From Paenibacillus terricola (GTDB taxonomy: Bacteria > Bacillota > Bacilli > Paenibacillales > Paenibacillaceae), in contig NZ_JACXZA010000001.1 in the NCBI RefSeq assembly GCF_014779765.1, positions 744,001-808,000 on the forward strand: a stretch of DNA of 64,000 nucleotides, written 5' to 3'. How positions within the stretch are numbered: the first letter of the stretch is position 1; each line of letters starts with the position of its first letter. This document shows positions 45,307-54,693 of this stretch, piece by piece. The notes under the pieces are model-generated. The model had not been told where the DNA came from. It made no database searches and saw only the letters and a list, made by a program, of their open reading frames with translations. A program made the position numbers and the translations under genes.

Positions 45307-45321
45307 TGAAAGTTATTATCA
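45307..45321. promoter_or_regulatory. Fur-like box upstream of the NRPS cluster
   Basis: TGAAAGTTATTATCA matches the 7-1-7 Fur consensus TGATAATNATTATCA at 12 of the 14 defined bases and is extended by ATTGA/TCAAT symmetry. A second possible promoter (TTGAAA 45306-45311, 18 bases, TATGTT 45330-45335) overlaps it. This suggests iron control but needs experimental support. The rest of the 45125-45439 gap is AT-rich and I see no gene in it. Confidence 0.5.
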
Positions 45322-45357
45322 ATCGAATGTATGTTGCTTGACGAACAGCCAGACCTA

Positions 45358-45386
45358 TTGACCAATGTTCCATCTATGATTACAAT
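45358..45386 (+). promoter_or_regulatory. Sigma-A promoter of the NRPS cluster
   Basis: TTGACC (45358-45363), a 17-base spacer and TACAAT (45381-45386). The start site would lie about 115 bases before the preferred start codon of the first synthetase. The Fur-like box is 36 bases upstream of this -35. Confidence 0.75.
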
Positions 45387-45508
45387 CAGAACGAAATGTA
45401 CAGGTTAAACGATCTAACTATAGTCATATTTGTCAAAATGTGAATTTGTTAGCAAATGTCGAAATGCTGGTACAATGCCTCATACTCAACAAAGGGGTTG
45501 AACAAGCT

Positions 45509-48500
45509 TTGAATCAACATTTGTCGGATGATCGATTAACCGAGGGGCAAATTCGCGACTATTGGTCCAAGCTGCTGGAAGGGTGGCAGGCGGATCAGGT
45601 GATGATGCCCGATTCGAAGCTTTCCCCTGGGCAGCAATCCTCTCGTGTATGTCGATGGATAGCCGAAACTCATCAGATCGATCGATATTGCAAAAGTCGG
45701 GAAGATTTGAAAGCTGTTTTTTTGTTGACCGCATTATCGGAAACGTTTTCTACACTTGCCCTCGATGGCGCTGATCATGTTATCGCAATGCCAGCAATCC
45801 GTCGAATGGTTGCCTCTGAAGTTACAATTTCGTCACAAAACTTCGTTCAGTGGATGCCGATCCGATGTCGAAACAGACCGGGATCGGAAAACTTTCGGGA
45901 TGCTTTACAGCGTAACCTGGAGACAGTGAAGCACTGCAATAAGCATTCGCAGCATGAACAGCTGTATCAAGCGATAAGTGACTCGTTTCCTAATGGACTT
46001 TATCGGATTCGATTCGTCCATGAGCCGCTGCATGGCATGGTTAAAGTACCAGATGATGAGGCAGATTTGGTCTTTAGAATACGTGCAGAGGATGAAAGAA
46101 AGCTAAGCATGGAGCTGACAGGTGCCGCCAATTATAGTTCGACACTTCTTGCATCATTAGCCGATCTGTTTATGCGAGTTTTATCGACAGCGATTAGCGG
46201 CGAACTCCAAACCCCGCTCAAGCAGATAAACTTGCTGTCAGAATGCGAGAAAGCAAGGCAGGACGAATGGAACGCTACGACGCATCCTTTCGATTCCGAG
46301 CAGTCCATTATCGAGGCATTCGAGCGACTCGTATCCAAGCAGCCGACTTCACTTGCCATTGTGGATGAAGGTATCGAATGGACTTACAAAGAGCTTCACA
46401 TTCAAGCGCTTAACGCAGCGACGCAGCTGCGTCGTGCAGGTTATAACCCAGGCGATCGAATTGTCGTTATGATGGAGCGATCCGCTTCTTGGATTGCAGC
46501 GTTCCTAGGCATCCTGCATAACGGCTGCATCTATGTGCCGATCGATCCCGCTTATCCGCAAGAAAGAATCGATGCCATGCTGAAGGACAGCGAAGCAGTC
46601 GCCTGTATCGGAGATCGCGGCAGTCCCGCCGGCTGGACAGGCACTTATTACCACATCCAAGATCTAACAACCTCAAATACTTCCCCACAAATTGGCTTCA
46701 CGCAACAAGAGAGCAGAGCGGCGCCGGATGCGCTGGCTTATCTGTTGTTTACCTCAGGATCGACCGGACAACCGAAAGGTGTCATGATCGAACATCGCGG
46801 AGTTATTAATCTAACCAACTTGTTCATGCACAGAATGGGTATTGGCCCCGAAGACCGTATTATCCAGTTTGCGAGCGCTTCATTTGACGCGTCAATATGG
46901 GAAATCGCCATGGCGCTGCTTACAGGAGCAGCACTTGTAATCGCTAAGCCTAATCGAATCGCCGATTCGAGACTGTTCGAACAGCTGATACGGGAACAGC
47001 GGGTGACAACGGCAACTTTGCCTCCAGCTTATGCTGCGCAGCTCGCGCCCGAACGGATTCCCAGTCTTCGAACGCTTATTACAGCCGGATCAGAAGCCCA
47101 TCCTGAGCTGCCTGCACGATGGAACGGCAAGGCTCGCTATTATAACGCTTACGGTCCAACAGAGACGACTGTATGCGCAACAGTATGGGAGTGTCCGAAC
47201 GCTAAGGACTTCGCTATGAACGAATTATTAGAACCGATTCACTCGATCGTTCCTATCGGAAGACCGCTTCCGAATATGACCGTTTCGATTGTGAACGGCA
47301 GCATGCAGCGACTGCCGACAGGTATGGCAGGAGAGCTGTGCGTAGGCGGTATCGGATTGGCGCAAGGTTATTGGAATCGACCGGATTTGACATCGGAACG
47401 TTTCGTGTTAATGCCCGAGGACGGCATGCGTGTCTACCGTACCGGTGATTTAGCACGATGGACTGAAATGGGGGATATAGAGTTTTTAGGTCGGATTGAC
47501 CAGCAGGTCAAAATAAGAGGCTTCCGAATTGAGACGGAGGAAGTCGCGCTTGCTATACGCAGCTTGAAAGGCGTTGAGACTGCAGTCGTTCTGGCAAAGC
47601 CAGACGAGCACGGAGAGCATGTCTTGATCGCCTATTATACCGGCGAAGAAGCACCGGCTTCGAAGATGCTGGCTGCCGGTCTCGCAGCTAAGCTGCCGCG
47701 TCATATGTTGCCCGAACGGTGGGTTCGCCTTCCGATTATACCGCTTACGATCAATGGCAAGCCCGATCGAAAGGCGCTCCCAAGCGCTGCGGAAGCGGCT
47801 GCTTTGATGGAGCGAGAGCGTTTCGAAGCGCCACAGGGCGCGGTAGAGAACGAATTAGCTCGATTATGGGCGAAGGTGATAGCGGTCGACAACATTGGAC
47901 GACATGACCGCTTCTTTGAAATCGGCGGGCACTCGCTCAAGGCTGCCAAGTTAGGATCATTGCTGTACGAGCAATTCGGCGTAGATGTACCGCTTGAGCA
48001 GCTCATAGAGCATGCATCGCTTGCGGAGATGTCCGCGTTGATCGAGAAGGAACGGCAGCTGCGCGTGATCCGGCCGATTGCGCCAGCTCCGAAAGCTTCT
48101 GCCTATCGAGCTTCCCCTGCTCAGCGTCGCGTGTATGCCGTTGAGAAGTCGAGGCAGTCCGGTTCGCTGTATGTCCTCCCCTTCGCCTTATGGGTAAGCG
48201 GAGAGCGCGCCTCGGCGGATCGTTTCGAAGATGCGCTGCGCAAGCTTATCGATCGGCATGAACCGCTTCGTACGTCTTTCGGCTGGCAGGATGGGGAGCT
48301 CGTGCAATGGATAAGCGAGCATGTACCCTTTTATCTAAACAAGTTGTCACTTCCGATCGAGAAGCTGTCTGAAGTCGCGGATTACATGAATCATACGTTT
48401 ACTATTGAACAAGCACCGCTGCTGCATGCGGATTGGATTGATTGGTCCGATGGCAGGACGATGTTGTTCATACAGATTCATCACCTCATCGCAGACGGCA

Positions 48501-49438
48501 TGTCACTTGGTCGACTCGTTCATGACTTATTGGCGCTGTTGTCAGAACGTCCGCTTGCGCCGCTTCAACTGCAGTACAAGGATTACAGCGAATGGCTGCA
48601 GACGAGCGGTAATGAGCATGACAGCCGAATGGAAGAAGCGGAAGCGCATTGGCTTCGCCGTTTCTCGGACGGCCAGAGCAGCGGCGAGCTTCCGATCGAC
48701 TATTCACGTGGGACGGTACGTCAATTTGCAGGCGATACGATAGCGATTCAATGGGACCGTTCCATGGCAGAAGCCTTGAAACATCTTGCGGTACAATGCG
48801 GCGCGACTGTTCATCTGACCTTGCTTGCCGCTTATTATGTGCTGCTTACTCGTACAACGGGTTATCGCAACTGGACGGTCGGATCGCTGCATGCGGGACG
48901 AAGCCATCCTGATGCGGCAGATATGGTAGGGATGTTCGTGCATACGCTGGCACATCGACAGCAAATGCAAGAAGAAATGCGCTTCGATGAGTTTGTCAGC
49001 CGAGTGAAACAAGACGTAATGGAAGATTATGCGCATAGCGCTTATCCTTTCGAGACGCTTGTACGCAAGCTCGGTATTCGGGATTCTTCACGCAACCCGT
49101 TGTTCGATACGATGTTCGTTCTGCAAAATCTTGAAATTCCGCTCGCTTCGTCAGAAGGCTTAGCGATAATTCCTCATCGGTTGGAAGAGCGGATGACGCG
49201 ATTCGATCTCGTCTTCCAAGCATGGGACAACGCTGACGGGATGCTGCTGTGGATTACGTATGCTTCCGCGCTCTTCAGACGATCGACAGTAGAGAATTTG
49301 GCCTCTGATTACTTGCTGCTGCTTGAGCAGCTTGCCGCCAATCCAGCTATGCGAATTGGTGATGTAGAGCTGCCAGTTCATGAAGCGAAAGCGCAGCCAG
49401 TTGTTTCTACTGGTTCGGCGCTCGATTTTGAGTTTTAG
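45509..49438 (+). CDS. NRPS 1: half C - A (Phe-like code) - T - C
   Basis: A nonribosomal peptide synthetase of about 1309 residues. Residues 1-235 form only the C-terminal lobe of a condensation domain, without HHxxxDG. The A domain (about 250-770) has FTSGSTGQPKG near 412 and specificity positions, read against GrsA, of D-A-W-T-I-A-A-V-C, the phenylalanine-type code. The carrier domain has GGHSLKA near 805. A complete condensation domain (about 850-1290) has IHHLIADG near 990. There is no epimerase or thioesterase domain, so the final C domain must act with another protein. The start TTG 45509 is chosen for AAAGGGG at 45491-45497; the frame is open back to GTG 45440 and also holds ATG 45464. 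Confidence 0.9.
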   Translation: MNQHLSDDRLTEGQIRDYWSKLLEGWQADQVMMPDSKLSPGQQSSRVCRWIAETHQIDRYCKSREDLKAVFLLTALSETFSTLALDGADHVIAMPAIRRMVASEVTISSQNFVQWMPIRCRNRPGSENFRDALQRNLETVKHCNKHSQHEQLYQAISDSFPNGLYRIRFVHEPLHGMVKVPDDEADLVFRIRAEDERKLSMELTGAANYSSTLLASLADLFMRVLSTAISGELQTPLKQINLLSECEKARQDEWNATTHPFDSEQSIIEAFERLVSKQPTSLAIVDEGIEWTYKELHIQALNAATQLRRAGYNPGDRIVVMMERSASWIAAFLGILHNGCIYVPIDPAYPQERIDAMLKDSEAVACIGDRGSPAGWTGTYYHIQDLTTSNTSPQIGFTQQESRAAPDALAYLLFTSGSTGQPKGVMIEHRGVINLTNLFMHRMGIGPEDRIIQFASASFDASIWEIAMALLTGAALVIAKPNRIADSRLFEQLIREQRVTTATLPPAYAAQLAPERIPSLRTLITAGSEAHPELPARWNGKARYYNAYGPTETTVCATVWECPNAKDFAMNELLEPIHSIVPIGRPLPNMTVSIVNGSMQRLPTGMAGELCVGGIGLAQGYWNRPDLTSERFVLMPEDGMRVYRTGDLARWTEMGDIEFLGRIDQQVKIRGFRIETEEVALAIRSLKGVETAVVLAKPDEHGEHVLIAYYTGEEAPASKMLAAGLAAKLPRHMLPERWVRLPIIPLTINGKPDRKALPSAAEAAALMERERFEAPQGAVENELARLWAKVIAVDNIGRHDRFFEIGGHSLKAAKLGSLLYEQFGVDVPLEQLIEHASLAEMSALIEKERQLRVIRPIAPAPKASAYRASPAQRRVYAVEKSRQSGSLYVLPFALWVSGERASADRFEDALRKLIDRHEPLRTSFGWQDGELVQWISEHVPFYLNKLSLPIEKLSEVADYMNHTFTIEQAPLLHADWIDWSDGRTMLFIQIHHLIADGMSLGRLVHDLLALLSERPLAPLQLQYKDYSEWLQTSGNEHDSRMEEAEAHWLRRFSDGQSSGELPIDYSRGTVRQFAGDTIAIQWDRSMAEALKHLAVQCGATVHLTLLAAYYVLLTRTTGYRNWTVGSLHAGRSHPDAADMVGMFVHTLAHRQQMQEEMRFDEFVSRVKQDVMEDYAHSAYPFETLVRKLGIRDSSRNPLFDTMFVLQNLEIPLASSEGLAIIPHRLEERMTRFDLVFQAWDNADGMLLWITYASALFRRSTVENLASDYLLLLEQLAANPAMRIGDVELPVHEAKAQPVVSTGSALDFEF

Positions 49439-49508
49439 CGATTGTTCGAACATGCACTTTTAATAGCAAACGTACGCATCACAAATAAAGCACTGGAGGC
49501 TGATGTAG

Positions 49509-50600
49509 ATGGCAATCGCTTTGGATACGAGACGGGTTCTACCGATCGCAGAACCGGATATTGCGACATACGCGCACAATGCTTATTTCAACTCCATTTT
49601 GTATACCGATGAAATTGCAATGCGCTGGGTGTACAGCAATCATGTCCAACTCAAGGTGACGCTTTTTCCGAACGGGACCGAGGGTAATTCGCTATTTGTT
49701 GATTTTACGACGCCGTGTCCGTTCTCGGCCTACATCTCTTTCCTGCAGGGCTCTGAGCAGATGACCCGGGACTCCGTCAAGGAGACCGGCAGCTTTACAG
49801 ATTTTGTCCGTAACCGAGTTAGCCGAGGATTTTACGTCTTCGCCTCGCTTGATGAATATTACATTCCCGGCAGCTTGAGCTATAACAATCGCTATTTTGT
49901 CCATAGCATGATGATCCACGGCTATGACGATGAGCTGAAGAAGTTCCATGTGATGGGCTTCTTCGCTAACCAGAAGCTGGCCTCCCGCTTGATTGACTAC
50001 GAGGATGTAGAGCGGTCTTTTGCCAATATCGAAGGGTTCTTTTCCGAGGATTTTCATCGGATGGTGCATTTGATTCGAATCAATGAGGAACGCAGAAAAG
50101 GGATGTCGTTCAAGCTGTATTGGGTCATGGAACAGCTGCAGGATTATTTGAATGCAAAGCCGACCACTTACGCCAATTACGCCATGGACGAGCTGCCGCC
50201 ATTCCCTTCGATGTATGGAATCGATGTGTACGGCGAGCTCATTCGCAGGGTCGATGATCACTTGAACGGCAAAGATGTCGTCGATCATCGCCCGCTGCTA
50301 ATATTGTGGGAACACAAGCGGGTGATGAATGCCCGTCTGGACTACATGGAGCAGAACGAGATTTTCCAGTTCGACCGGCAGGTAAGAGAAGGATATGAGC
50401 GGATTGAACAGTCGGCGCTTGTGATGAAAAACCTGATTCTGAAGTTTTGGTTGTCTCAGGATATGCGGTTCCTTCAGCAATTGCGTGAGCGTCTCGTTCA
50501 GATGGAGCAGGACGAGCGGGTCATTATGACATCCATGCTCGAGCAGTATGCGGCGAATCCACAAGGAAGAGTGAAGGAGAATGGTGCCTATGCCTTTTGA
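49509..50600 (+). CDS. NRPS-associated protein with BtrH-like/papain-fold features
   Basis: I do not firmly recognise this 363-residue protein. The segment GFYVFASLDEYYIPGS, then HSMMIHGYDDELKKFHVMGFF (about residues 117-162), recalls the core of the BtrH N-terminal family, where an acyl or aminoacyl group is moved from a carrier protein. The cysteine expected near the N-terminus of that fold is not evident: the region reads AHNAYFNSILYTDEIAMRW, and the only Cys is in TTPCPF. The C-terminal half is helical and charged, with WEHKRVMNARLDYMEQNE. There is no signal peptide. The gene overlaps NRPS 2 and lies within the biosynthetic operon, so a role in transfer, release or tailoring of the peptide is likely. 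That is inference. Confidence 0.7.
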   Translation: MAIALDTRRVLPIAEPDIATYAHNAYFNSILYTDEIAMRWVYSNHVQLKVTLFPNGTEGNSLFVDFTTPCPFSAYISFLQGSEQMTRDSVKETGSFTDFVRNRVSRGFYVFASLDEYYIPGSLSYNNRYFVHSMMIHGYDDELKKFHVMGFFANQKLASRLIDYEDVERSFANIEGFFSEDFHRMVHLIRINEERRKGMSFKLYWVMEQLQDYLNAKPTTYANYAMDELPPFPSMYGIDVYGELIRRVDDHLNGKDVVDHRPLLILWEHKRVMNARLDYMEQNEIFQFDRQVREGYERIEQSALVMKNLILKFWLSQDMRFLQQLRERLVQMEQDERVIMTSMLEQYAANPQGRVKENGAYAF

Positions 50601-53600
50601 TGCATCGAACGGTCAAACGTTAAGCGGTGTCGTGCATGAGGCGGATCGGTTATTCTGGCGCAATCTGCTGGGGAACGACCGGGAGCTGACACGCGTTCCA
50701 GCCGATAGCAGAAAGCTGGACTCGCTGCTAGCCCAGTACAGCTTAAAATGTGATGAAGGGTTAACGGCGCTGCTTCATGGTAGAAGCGGCGGTTCGGATT
50801 ATGCGATGTACTTGCTTGTGACAGGCGCGCTTGCGCTTGTCACAGCCCGATATACGAATCAGCACGAAGTGCTGCTAGTGACGCCCGTGTTCGAACAAAC
50901 AAGGGAAGGGGGGATGGATAACGATCTTCTTGTGATGCCGGTTGCGATCGGGCAGCAGGATAACACAAGAATGTATTTGAACGGCATGCGGGATATGCTT
51001 CGAGGTGTGATGGAGCATCAACGCTATCCTTTTGATCGATTGGCTCGCGAGATCGGCTGGCTTGCTCAAGAGGAGGAACTGCTGACCATTCCGATTGCAG
51101 TCGGCTACAGCAAGCTGCAGTCTAAGGCTGAGCTTGACGCGAATCTCACCGATCTTCAGTTCTGGTTCAGTTATTCGGCGGACGGTCAATTGCTGCTGGA
51201 ACTGACCTATAATGCACAGCTGTATTCAGAGGCGTTCATTGAACAGATCAGCATGCATTGGCAATCAGCCGTTCGAGAACTGGCGGTGCAAACCGATACG
51301 ACGCTCGTTGAACTGGAGTGGCTGCCGGCATCCGATCGTTCACTTGTTATCGAGCAATGGAATGCAACGGCAGGACCTTTCCCTTCGGATGCAACGCTGC
51401 ACAGCTTGTTCGAGGCACAGGCGCTTCGAATGCCGGATGCGATTGCTGCGCTGTGTCGGGATGAACGGATCTCGTATCGCGAGTTAGATGAATGGTCGAA
51501 TCGGATTGCAAGAACGCTTCGGCAGACAGGCGCTGCTTCCGGCTCGCGTACAGCGGTGCTGTGCAGCCGTTCGTTTGCGATGGTGGCCGCCGTGCTGGGC
51601 ATCCTCAAAGCAGGCGGGGCCTATGTTCCGCTTGATGCTGCATGGCCGAAGCGAAGGTTGGAGACGGTGCTTCAGGAAGTAGGAGCGACGCATATCGTTA
51701 CGATGAAACAGACTTGGGAGCCTGTTGCGGATCTGGCGCGTCGCGTACGTTCGATCGACCGCATTCTTCTGCTTGATGAAGAGGACGTTCATGCAGAACC
51801 AGTCCTGCAGCAGCCGGATCTTATTGTCCGGATGTTTGACGATCTATCCGCTGCGGCCCATGATCGGGTATCGGCAGGCGGATTCATTAGCGCCTACACA
51901 GGTCTTGCTTATACAGAAGAAGAGGTCAATCAATATGTGAACCGGATTGTCGAGCTAGCAAGGCCGTTCGCAAGAGATGATAGGCGGGTGCTTGAAGTAG
52001 GCTGCGGCTCCGGCTTGATTATGTTCGAGCTGGCACCGTTGTTCGGTTTCTATGTCGGTCTTGATCCTTCGCCAGCAACACAACAGCGCAATGAGCAGAT
52101 TCGCCGCGAGCGCGGGTTCGCTAACGTTTCGCTGCTCACCGCTTTCGCGGACAGCATGGCTGACATGGAGGCGGCATCGTTTGATTTGATTATGCTGCCG
52201 AGTGTTTTTCAGTTCTTTGACGGGTACCGGTATGCGGAGAAGGTTATGCGTTTAGCATTGCGTCTGCTGAAGCCAAACGGAACGATTCTGATTGCGGATG
52301 TGCCCGACGAGGATTCCAAGGAGGAGTTCCGCATCTCGCTCGAAGAGTTCCGCCGTGATTATGGAATGGTCTATCAGTCCCGATTCAATATCGATCAACA
52401 TCTGTACGCGAGCGAAGCATTTTTCCAAGGTTATGCGGCTATGTATCCGAATGTATCGATCGAGATAGCACGCAGATCCGGTTTCCGCAACGAGCTGCGA
52501 TATCGATATGATGTCGTGATGACCTTGGATGGAGAATATATGGAGCCTGGTCACAATCTATACGTAACAGGCGGCCGAATTGCGCAAGAGAGCGCAGATG
52601 CTCTCGATCCTGTTGAGAGACCGGAGGATACCGCTTATGTGTTGTTCACATCTGGCTCGACAGGTACGCCCAAAGGCGTTGTCGTCACGCATCGCCCGGT
52701 CGTAAACGTTATCGACTGGGTGAATAGAACGTTTGGGGTGGACGAGCAGGACCGTTTGTTCTTCATTACCTCACTATGTTTCGATCTGTCGGTCTACGAC
52801 ATGTTCGGCATGTTCGCGGCAGGCGGCGCTATCGACATTGTGCCGGAGGAAGACGTCAAACGACCGGAAGGCTGGCTCAAACGTATGGCAGAAGCGGGCA
52901 TTACGATCTGGGATTCGGCTCCTGCTGCATTAGCGCAGTGCGTGCCGTACATGGAACGCCAATGGTCGGAGCTTGTGAAGCTCCGTCTGGCTCTTCTAAG
53001 CGGCGACTGGATTCCGCTGACGCTGCCTGGCCAATTGAATAATCGGTTTCCGGGCATTCGCGTTGCAGCGCTTGGCGGTGCGACGGAGGCGTGTATCTGG
53101 TCTAACTGTTACGAGGTTGACGAGGTGGATCCGGCTTGGGCAAGCATTCCGTACGGCAAACCGATTCGCAATGCGCGTTATTACATTCTGGACCGGAATT
53201 ATAAGCCTTGTCCGATCGGCGCAATAGGCGAGCTGTATATCGGCGGAGATTGCTTAGCATCTGGTTATCACTCGGAGAAGCTGACGCTGGATCGGTTTAT
53301 TGCTGACCCTTATTCCCCTATAGCTGGCGGTGTGATGTACAGGACAGGCGATCTCGCCAAGTGGATGCGGGATGGCAATATGGAGTTTCTCGGTCGGACG
53401 GATCATCAGGTCAAAATCCGCGGGTACCGCGTCGAGCTTGGCGAAATTCAAGCGAAGCTGCTGCGATATCCTGGCATCGGGCAGTGCATCGTGCTGGATC
53501 GTGCTGATGCCGCCGGCGTAAAGTCGCTGTGCGCCTATTATGTCGCAGAAGAAGAATATCAGGTGCGGTCGCTGCGTGACTATTTGGGCACCGAGCTGCC

Positions 53601-53946
53601 GCCTTATATGATTCCTTCTTATTTCATCAAGTTGGCATCGATCCCCGTCACCTCGAATGGCAAGGTTGACCGATCCGCATTGCCGGATCCCCACTCGATT
53701 AAGCGGCCGGATGAAGCTTATGAGCCGCCAGCGAATGACATGGAAGCGGAAATCGCAGAGCTGTGGAAGGAACTGCTCGAACTTGACAACGTGAGCGTGC
53801 TCGATGATTTCTTCGAAATCGGGGGCCATTCCTTGCTGGCCGTGAAGATGGAACTCGAGATGGAGCTGCGCGGCTATCTCATATCGCCTGAGCAGTTCGC
53901 ACAGTGTCGTACGATACGTGATCTGGCGCAGCATACGACTAAATAA
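50590..53946 (+). CDS. NRPS 2: half C - A with embedded methyltransferase (Cys-like code) - T
   Basis: This single-module synthetase of about 1118 residues starts with a C-lobe-only condensation half (residues 1-230) that lacks HHxxxDG. The adenylation domain begins near 255 and is interrupted between core motifs a2 (LKAGGAYVPLD, about 340) and a3 (VLFTSGSTGTPKG, about 684). The insert is a SAM methyltransferase (about 420-655) with motif I RRVLEVGCGSG. Specificity positions read D-L-Y-D-L-S-L-I-W, one change from the cysteine code DLYNLSLIW. The carrier GGHSLLA is near 1077. No C, E or TE domain follows. ATG 50590 has AAGGAG 10 bases upstream; ATG 50581 and GTG 50584 are too close to it. The start overlaps the preceding gene. 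Confidence 0.9.
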   Translation: MPFDASNGQTLSGVVHEADRLFWRNLLGNDRELTRVPADSRKLDSLLAQYSLKCDEGLTALLHGRSGGSDYAMYLLVTGALALVTARYTNQHEVLLVTPVFEQTREGGMDNDLLVMPVAIGQQDNTRMYLNGMRDMLRGVMEHQRYPFDRLAREIGWLAQEEELLTIPIAVGYSKLQSKAELDANLTDLQFWFSYSADGQLLLELTYNAQLYSEAFIEQISMHWQSAVRELAVQTDTTLVELEWLPASDRSLVIEQWNATAGPFPSDATLHSLFEAQALRMPDAIAALCRDERISYRELDEWSNRIARTLRQTGAASGSRTAVLCSRSFAMVAAVLGILKAGGAYVPLDAAWPKRRLETVLQEVGATHIVTMKQTWEPVADLARRVRSIDRILLLDEEDVHAEPVLQQPDLIVRMFDDLSAAAHDRVSAGGFISAYTGLAYTEEEVNQYVNRIVELARPFARDDRRVLEVGCGSGLIMFELAPLFGFYVGLDPSPATQQRNEQIRRERGFANVSLLTAFADSMADMEAASFDLIMLPSVFQFFDGYRYAEKVMRLALRLLKPNGTILIADVPDEDSKEEFRISLEEFRRDYGMVYQSRFNIDQHLYASEAFFQGYAAMYPNVSIEIARRSGFRNELRYRYDVVMTLDGEYMEPGHNLYVTGGRIAQESADALDPVERPEDTAYVLFTSGSTGTPKGVVVTHRPVVNVIDWVNRTFGVDEQDRLFFITSLCFDLSVYDMFGMFAAGGAIDIVPEEDVKRPEGWLKRMAEAGITIWDSAPAALAQCVPYMERQWSELVKLRLALLSGDWIPLTLPGQLNNRFPGIRVAALGGATEACIWSNCYEVDEVDPAWASIPYGKPIRNARYYILDRNYKPCPIGAIGELYIGGDCLASGYHSEKLTLDRFIADPYSPIAGGVMYRTGDLAKWMRDGNMEFLGRTDHQVKIRGYRVELGEIQAKLLRYPGIGQCIVLDRADAAGVKSLCAYYVAEEEYQVRSLRDYLGTELPPYMIPSYFIKLASIPVTSNGKVDRSALPDPHSIKRPDEAYEPPANDMEAEIAELWKELLELDNVSVLDDFFEIGGHSLLAVKMELEMELRGYLISPEQFAQCRTIRDLAQHTTK

Positions 53947-53966
53947 ACGGACGGAGAGTGCGCCGA

Positions 53967-54689
53967 TTGAAATTGTTGTGCTTACCGTATGCTGGAGGCT
54001 CCGCCAATTTATACGCTGCATGGCGTAGAAGGTTTCAGGCTGGCATCGCGTGCATGCCAATTGAGTTGACGGGGAGAGGCGTTCGCCGTCAGCTCGCTTT
54101 CTATGAAGGAATGAAGGATGCGGCGGAAGATGTGGTAGAGCAGATGATGAATCACGTCACTGACAGGGAGCCTTATGCGTTGTTCGGCCATTCGATGGGC
54201 GGCATGATTGCGTATGAGGCCGCGCACCTCATTCTTGAGCGACAACTTCCGCCGCCTGCGCTGCTTATTTTCTCCGGTCGGCCGGCCCCTCATGTTGAGC
54301 GAACGGATGCAAACATCCATCAACTGCCGGATGCCGATTTCATGAAGCGGATCGAAGAGATGGGCGGCACGCCTTCCGAGCTGTTCGCTGACCAACAGCT
54401 TCGCAATATATTTCTGCCCGTGCTTCGTGCAGACTTTCGACTCGTTGAGACGTATGTGTACAAGCCTCGGGCGCCGCTGCCCTATCGGTTTCTTGTCGTT
54501 GCAGGAACGACTGAGCGATGGACGGATGAACAATTGAATGGCTGGCACAGCCATACATCGGCTGGCTGCCGCATCACGAGGCTTGAAGGCGGCCATTTCT
54601 ATTGGAACGGCAATCCGGAACCGATTACCTCGCTTCTGTCAGAGGAGCTTCAATTCTTGCATGCGAATATCGGGTGGGAAAGGGGATAA
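53967..54689 (+). CDS. Type II (editing) thioesterase
   Basis: This alpha/beta hydrolase is of the kind that removes wrong or stalled groups from NRPS carrier domains. The 240-residue protein begins MKLLCLPYAGGSANLYAAW. The nucleophile motif FGHSMGGM has Ser76, and the C-terminal GGHFYWNG carries the likely catalytic His. Discrete size and position between two synthetases indicate type II rather than a release domain. TTG 53967 is preferred because GGAGAG at 53953-53958 is correctly spaced; GTG 53958 overlaps that site. It starts 20 bases after NRPS 2 ends. Confidence 0.9.
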   Translation: MKLLCLPYAGGSANLYAAWRRRFQAGIACMPIELTGRGVRRQLAFYEGMKDAAEDVVEQMMNHVTDREPYALFGHSMGGMIAYEAAHLILERQLPPPALLIFSGRPAPHVERTDANIHQLPDADFMKRIEEMGGTPSELFADQQLRNIFLPVLRADFRLVETYVYKPRAPLPYRFLVVAGTTERWTDEQLNGWHSHTSAGCRITRLEGGHFYWNGNPEPITSLLSEELQFLHANIGWERG

Positions 54690-54693
54690 GACG

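Noticed and set aside
45440-45508. GTG 45440 as the start of NRPS 1
   Set aside because: No ribosome-binding site lies before it. TTG 45509 with AAAGGGG is better supported, although the upstream start cannot be excluded.
47880-49430. Epimerization domain at the end of NRPS 1, as in other Phe-first modules
   Set aside because: The domain has RHEPLRTSF and YKDYSEWL, typical of condensation domains, and lacks epimerase-specific motifs.
54538-54693. Upstream extension of NRPS 3 to 54538
   Set aside because: This part overlaps the thioesterase gene in another frame. ATG 54694 has a strong ribosome-binding site and begins the ligase domain properly.
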